A stretch of 64,000 nt of DNA from an uncultured Chitinophaga sp. (lineage in GTDB: Bacteria > Bacteroidota > Bacteroidia > Chitinophagales > Chitinophagaceae): positions 46,096-110,095 of the forward strand of contig NZ_CABHOU010000046.1 in the NCBI RefSeq assembly GCF_902168175.1, in the 5' to 3' direction. The notes beneath the pieces were generated by a model. That model worked only from the letters and a program-made list of their open reading frames with translations. It was not told the origin of the DNA and ran no database searches. The translations under genes were made by a program, and so were the position numbers. Shown here in pieces: positions 62,041-64,000 of the stretch (position 1 is its first letter; the number at the start of each line of letters is the position of its first letter).

Positions 62041-64000
62041 ATGCTTCGCAACTACTTAAAAATAGCCTGGCGTAACCTCCTCAAAGGAAAGGGGTACTCG
62101 CTCATCAACATTGGCGGCCTCGCTTCGGGCATGGCGGTAGCGTTGCTCATCGGCCTTTGGGTTTGGGATGAGGTGACTTTCGACCGCCACAACCCCAATT
62201 ATGATAAAATAGGGCGCCTGATGCAAAACCAGGTGATGAACAACGAAACGCAAACCTGGCAGTCGATGCCCTACCCGATGGGCGATGCGTTGCGCAATGA
62301 GTATGGCAGCGATTTCAAGCGGGTGGTAATGGCCTCGTGGGATTTTGTTGAAACAATTACCTACGGGGAACAAAGGCTATCTAAAACGGGTAAGTATATG
62401 GAACCTGAAGGGCCCGGACTGCTGGACCTTGACATGATAGCGGGCGATAAAAAGGCGCTGGCCGCACCGGATGCGATATTGCTCTCGGCTTCTACGGCGG
62501 AATCGCTGTTCGGAAAGGAAAACCCGATAGGCAAGGCGATTAAGATCAATAACGCTCAAACGGCCTCTGTACAGGGGATTTACAAAGACCTCCCAACCAG
62601 CTCTGAGTTTGGTAAGCTTAACTATATCGCCTCCTGGCGTATCTACATTAACCGCATGCCCTGGGTAGAACAGCATCAGAATCCCTGGGGCAACAACTCG
62701 TTCCTGGTATACGTGCAGGTGGCCGATAATTCAAATATCGAATCAGTATCGAAGAAGATCGCGGACGTGAGGTACAACCACATTGCGGAAGACGAGCGCC
62801 GGTTCAGGCCTAGGCTATTCATTCACCCGATGGAAAAATGGCATGTACGCGATGCGTTCAAAAACGGTAAAAATGTAGGTGGGTTTATTAATACGATATG
62901 GTTATTCGGGATCATCGGGGTATTTGTGTTGCTGCTGGCCTGTATCAACTTTATGAACCTCAGTACTGCCCGTTCCGAACGCAGGGCGCGGGAAGTAGGT
63001 ATCCGTAAGGCTACAGGGTCGCTGCGTTCGCAATTGATGACGCAGTTCTTTACGGAGTCGCTGTTAACAGTGTTCCTCAGTCTTATACTGGCGTTGTTAC
63101 TCGTGCAATTAGCCCTGCCGCTGTTCAACACGGTAGCTGATAAAGTGATATCGTTCCCATGGAAAAGCGTCCCCTTCTGGACGATCGTACTGTCTGTGTC
63201 CTTCTTTACGGCCATCGTGGCGGGCAGTTACCCGGCCTTTTATCTTTCTTCTTTCCAACCGGTAAAAGTTTTAAAAGGCACGTTCAAAGCAGGCCGGTAT
63301 GCTGCTATTCCACGCAAAGCGCTGGTTATTGTGCAATTCACGGTTTCAATCATCCTCATCATAGGTACCCTGGTGGTGTTCAGACAAATACAATATGCGC
63401 GGGACAGGCCCGTGGGTTATAGCCGTGATGGACTATTAACGCTCAACGTCCGCAACGACAAAACGCATCAGCATTTTAAAGCGATTAAGGATGAATTGAA
63501 GGGTAATGGTGCGATTGTGGACATGTCGGAAGCGGATGCGCCACCTACCAGTGTGTGGAGTACCTATGGCGGCATCAGTTGGCCCGGGAAAGATCCTTCG
63601 CAGGCGGTAGATTTCCCGACAACGGGTGTATCGGAAGAATATGCGGCGGTGTTGGGTTGGCAGTTTAAACAGGGGCGTAACTTCTCTAAACAGCTTGCAT
63701 CGGACTCTCTTGCATTGGTGATAAACGAATCGGCGGTGAGTTTTATGGGATTAAAAAACCCTGTGGGAACGGTCATCGACGTAGATGGCACCAGGTTAAC
63801 GATCATTGGGGTGATTAGCAATATGATCGTGGAATCGCCATATGCACCCGTAAGACCTTCTATGTGGTACCTGAACAGGCAGCATGGCAGCATCGTCAAT
63901 ATCAAGGTAAATCCTGCCATTAGCATGCAGGAGGCATTGGCGCGCATTGAGCCGGTGTTCTCAAAATATGATCCGGAACAATTGTTCGAGTATAAGTTCG
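62041..64000 (+). CDS. ABC transporter permease (MacB/FtsX type), 3' end outside window
   Basis: The first 653 codons of a MacB-type permease, typically about 800 residues in Bacteroidota. It starts MLRNYLKIAWRNLLKGKGYS, the usual opening, with the first membrane helix (LINIGGLASGMAVALLIGLW), a MacB_PCD periplasmic region, and an FtsX domain with helices around IIGVFVLLLACINFMNLSTA (RSERRAREVGIRKATGS), SLILALLLVQLALPLF and IVLSVSFFTAIVAGSY, and a second half beginning RKALVIVQFTVSIILIIGTL. Proteins of this type export peptides, lipids or macrolides, or sense antimicrobial peptides; the substrate cannot be told. No ATPase gene is in view. The reading frame is open to the window edge. Confidence 0.93.
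   Translation, partial: MLRNYLKIAWRNLLKGKGYSLINIGGLASGMAVALLIGLWVWDEVTFDRHNPNYDKIGRLMQNQVMNNETQTWQSMPYPMGDALRNEYGSDFKRVVMASWDFVETITYGEQRLSKTGKYMEPEGPGLLDLDMIAGDKKALAAPDAILLSASTAESLFGKENPIGKAIKINNAQTASVQGIYKDLPTSSEFGKLNYIASWRIYINRMPWVEQHQNPWGNNSFLVYVQVADNSNIESVSKKIADVRYNHIAEDERRFRPRLFIHPMEKWHVRDAFKNGKNVGGFINTIWLFGIIGVFVLLLACINFMNLSTARSERRAREVGIRKATGSLRSQLMTQFFTESLLTVFLSLILALLLVQLALPLFNTVADKVISFPWKSVPFWTIVLSVSFFTAIVAGSYPAFYLSSFQPVKVLKGTFKAGRYAAIPRKALVIVQFTVSIILIIGTLVVFRQIQYARDRPVGYSRDGLLTLNVRNDKTHQHFKAIKDELKGNGAIVDMSEADAPPTSVWSTYGGISWPGKDPSQAVDFPTTGVSEEYAAVLGWQFKQGRNFSKQLASDSLALVINESAVSFMGLKNPVGTVIDVDGTRLTIIGVISNMIVESPYAPVRPSMWYLNRQHGSIVNIKVNPAISMQEALARIEPVFSKYDPEQLFEYKF

Overview
The window reads as chromosome of a Bacteroidota bacterium, most probably a Chitinophagaceae (Chitinophaga-like) relative. 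Supporting this are two SusC/SusD pairs, an ECF sigma/FecR/STN-SusC signalling set, a type IX secretion C-terminal sorting domain, a PKD/LamG lipoprotein, DUF3667 and DUF4625 proteins, promoters of the TAnnTTTG type, and almost no Shine-Dalgarno sequences. Base composition is near 50% GC in most genes. I see no rRNA, tRNA, CRISPR array, insertion sequence or prophage.

Layout. 1-9 kb: end of an exported protein gene, rluF, a flavin monooxygenase overlapping a V4R-domain hybrid histidine kinase, then a divergent LytS-type propeller sensor and LytTR regulator. Two matching direct-repeat sites (CGTTAAG repeated at exactly 21 bp) lie before the monooxygenase operon and between the sensor and regulator genes, and look like binding sites of this LytTR protein. 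9-15.5 kb: an 11-bp-phased palindromic array, a universal stress protein with a calcium-type P-ATPase, a GNAT-ankyrin fusion, a GH43 exo-1,3-galactanase-like enzyme and a 57-residue lipoprotein. 15.5-32 kb: a sialic acid utilisation locus. One nine-gene minus-strand operon (sialidase, SusC, SusD, two sialidases, neuraminate lyase, PKD-LamG lipoprotein, NanM-type mutarotase, MFS transporter) has a GntR/FCD regulator upstream and a perfect palindrome over the operon's -7 box. An SGNH esterase and small membrane or exported proteins follow. 33-38 kb: a zinc-type acquisition operon (His/Cys-rich exported peptide, TonB receptor, two DUF4625 lipoproteins, AztD-like His-rich propeller).

38-46.5 kb: a T9SS-secreted putative metallopeptidase, a three-domain cytochrome c/HEAT/propeller protein, a DUF3667 membrane protein and an HtrA-like protease with a degenerate second protease domain. 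46.6-54.7 kb: a second SusC/SusD locus under an ECF sigma factor and FecR, with a gluzincin lipoprotein; the sigma gene has no ATG/GTG/TTG at the point where its conserved N-terminus begins. 54.9-56.8 kb: a BNR-propeller protein and a methyltransferase. 56.8-61.8 kb: two paralogous genes of unknown function with near-identical upstream elements at identical spacing, flanking an AT-rich two-gene module (PIN-GNAT-EVE-like protein plus ASCH protein), followed by an AraC regulator. The module looks acquired and is my best candidate for an undescribed defence or RNA-targeting system. The window ends inside an ABC transporter permease gene.

All family assignments come from reading motifs by eye; none was checked by database search.
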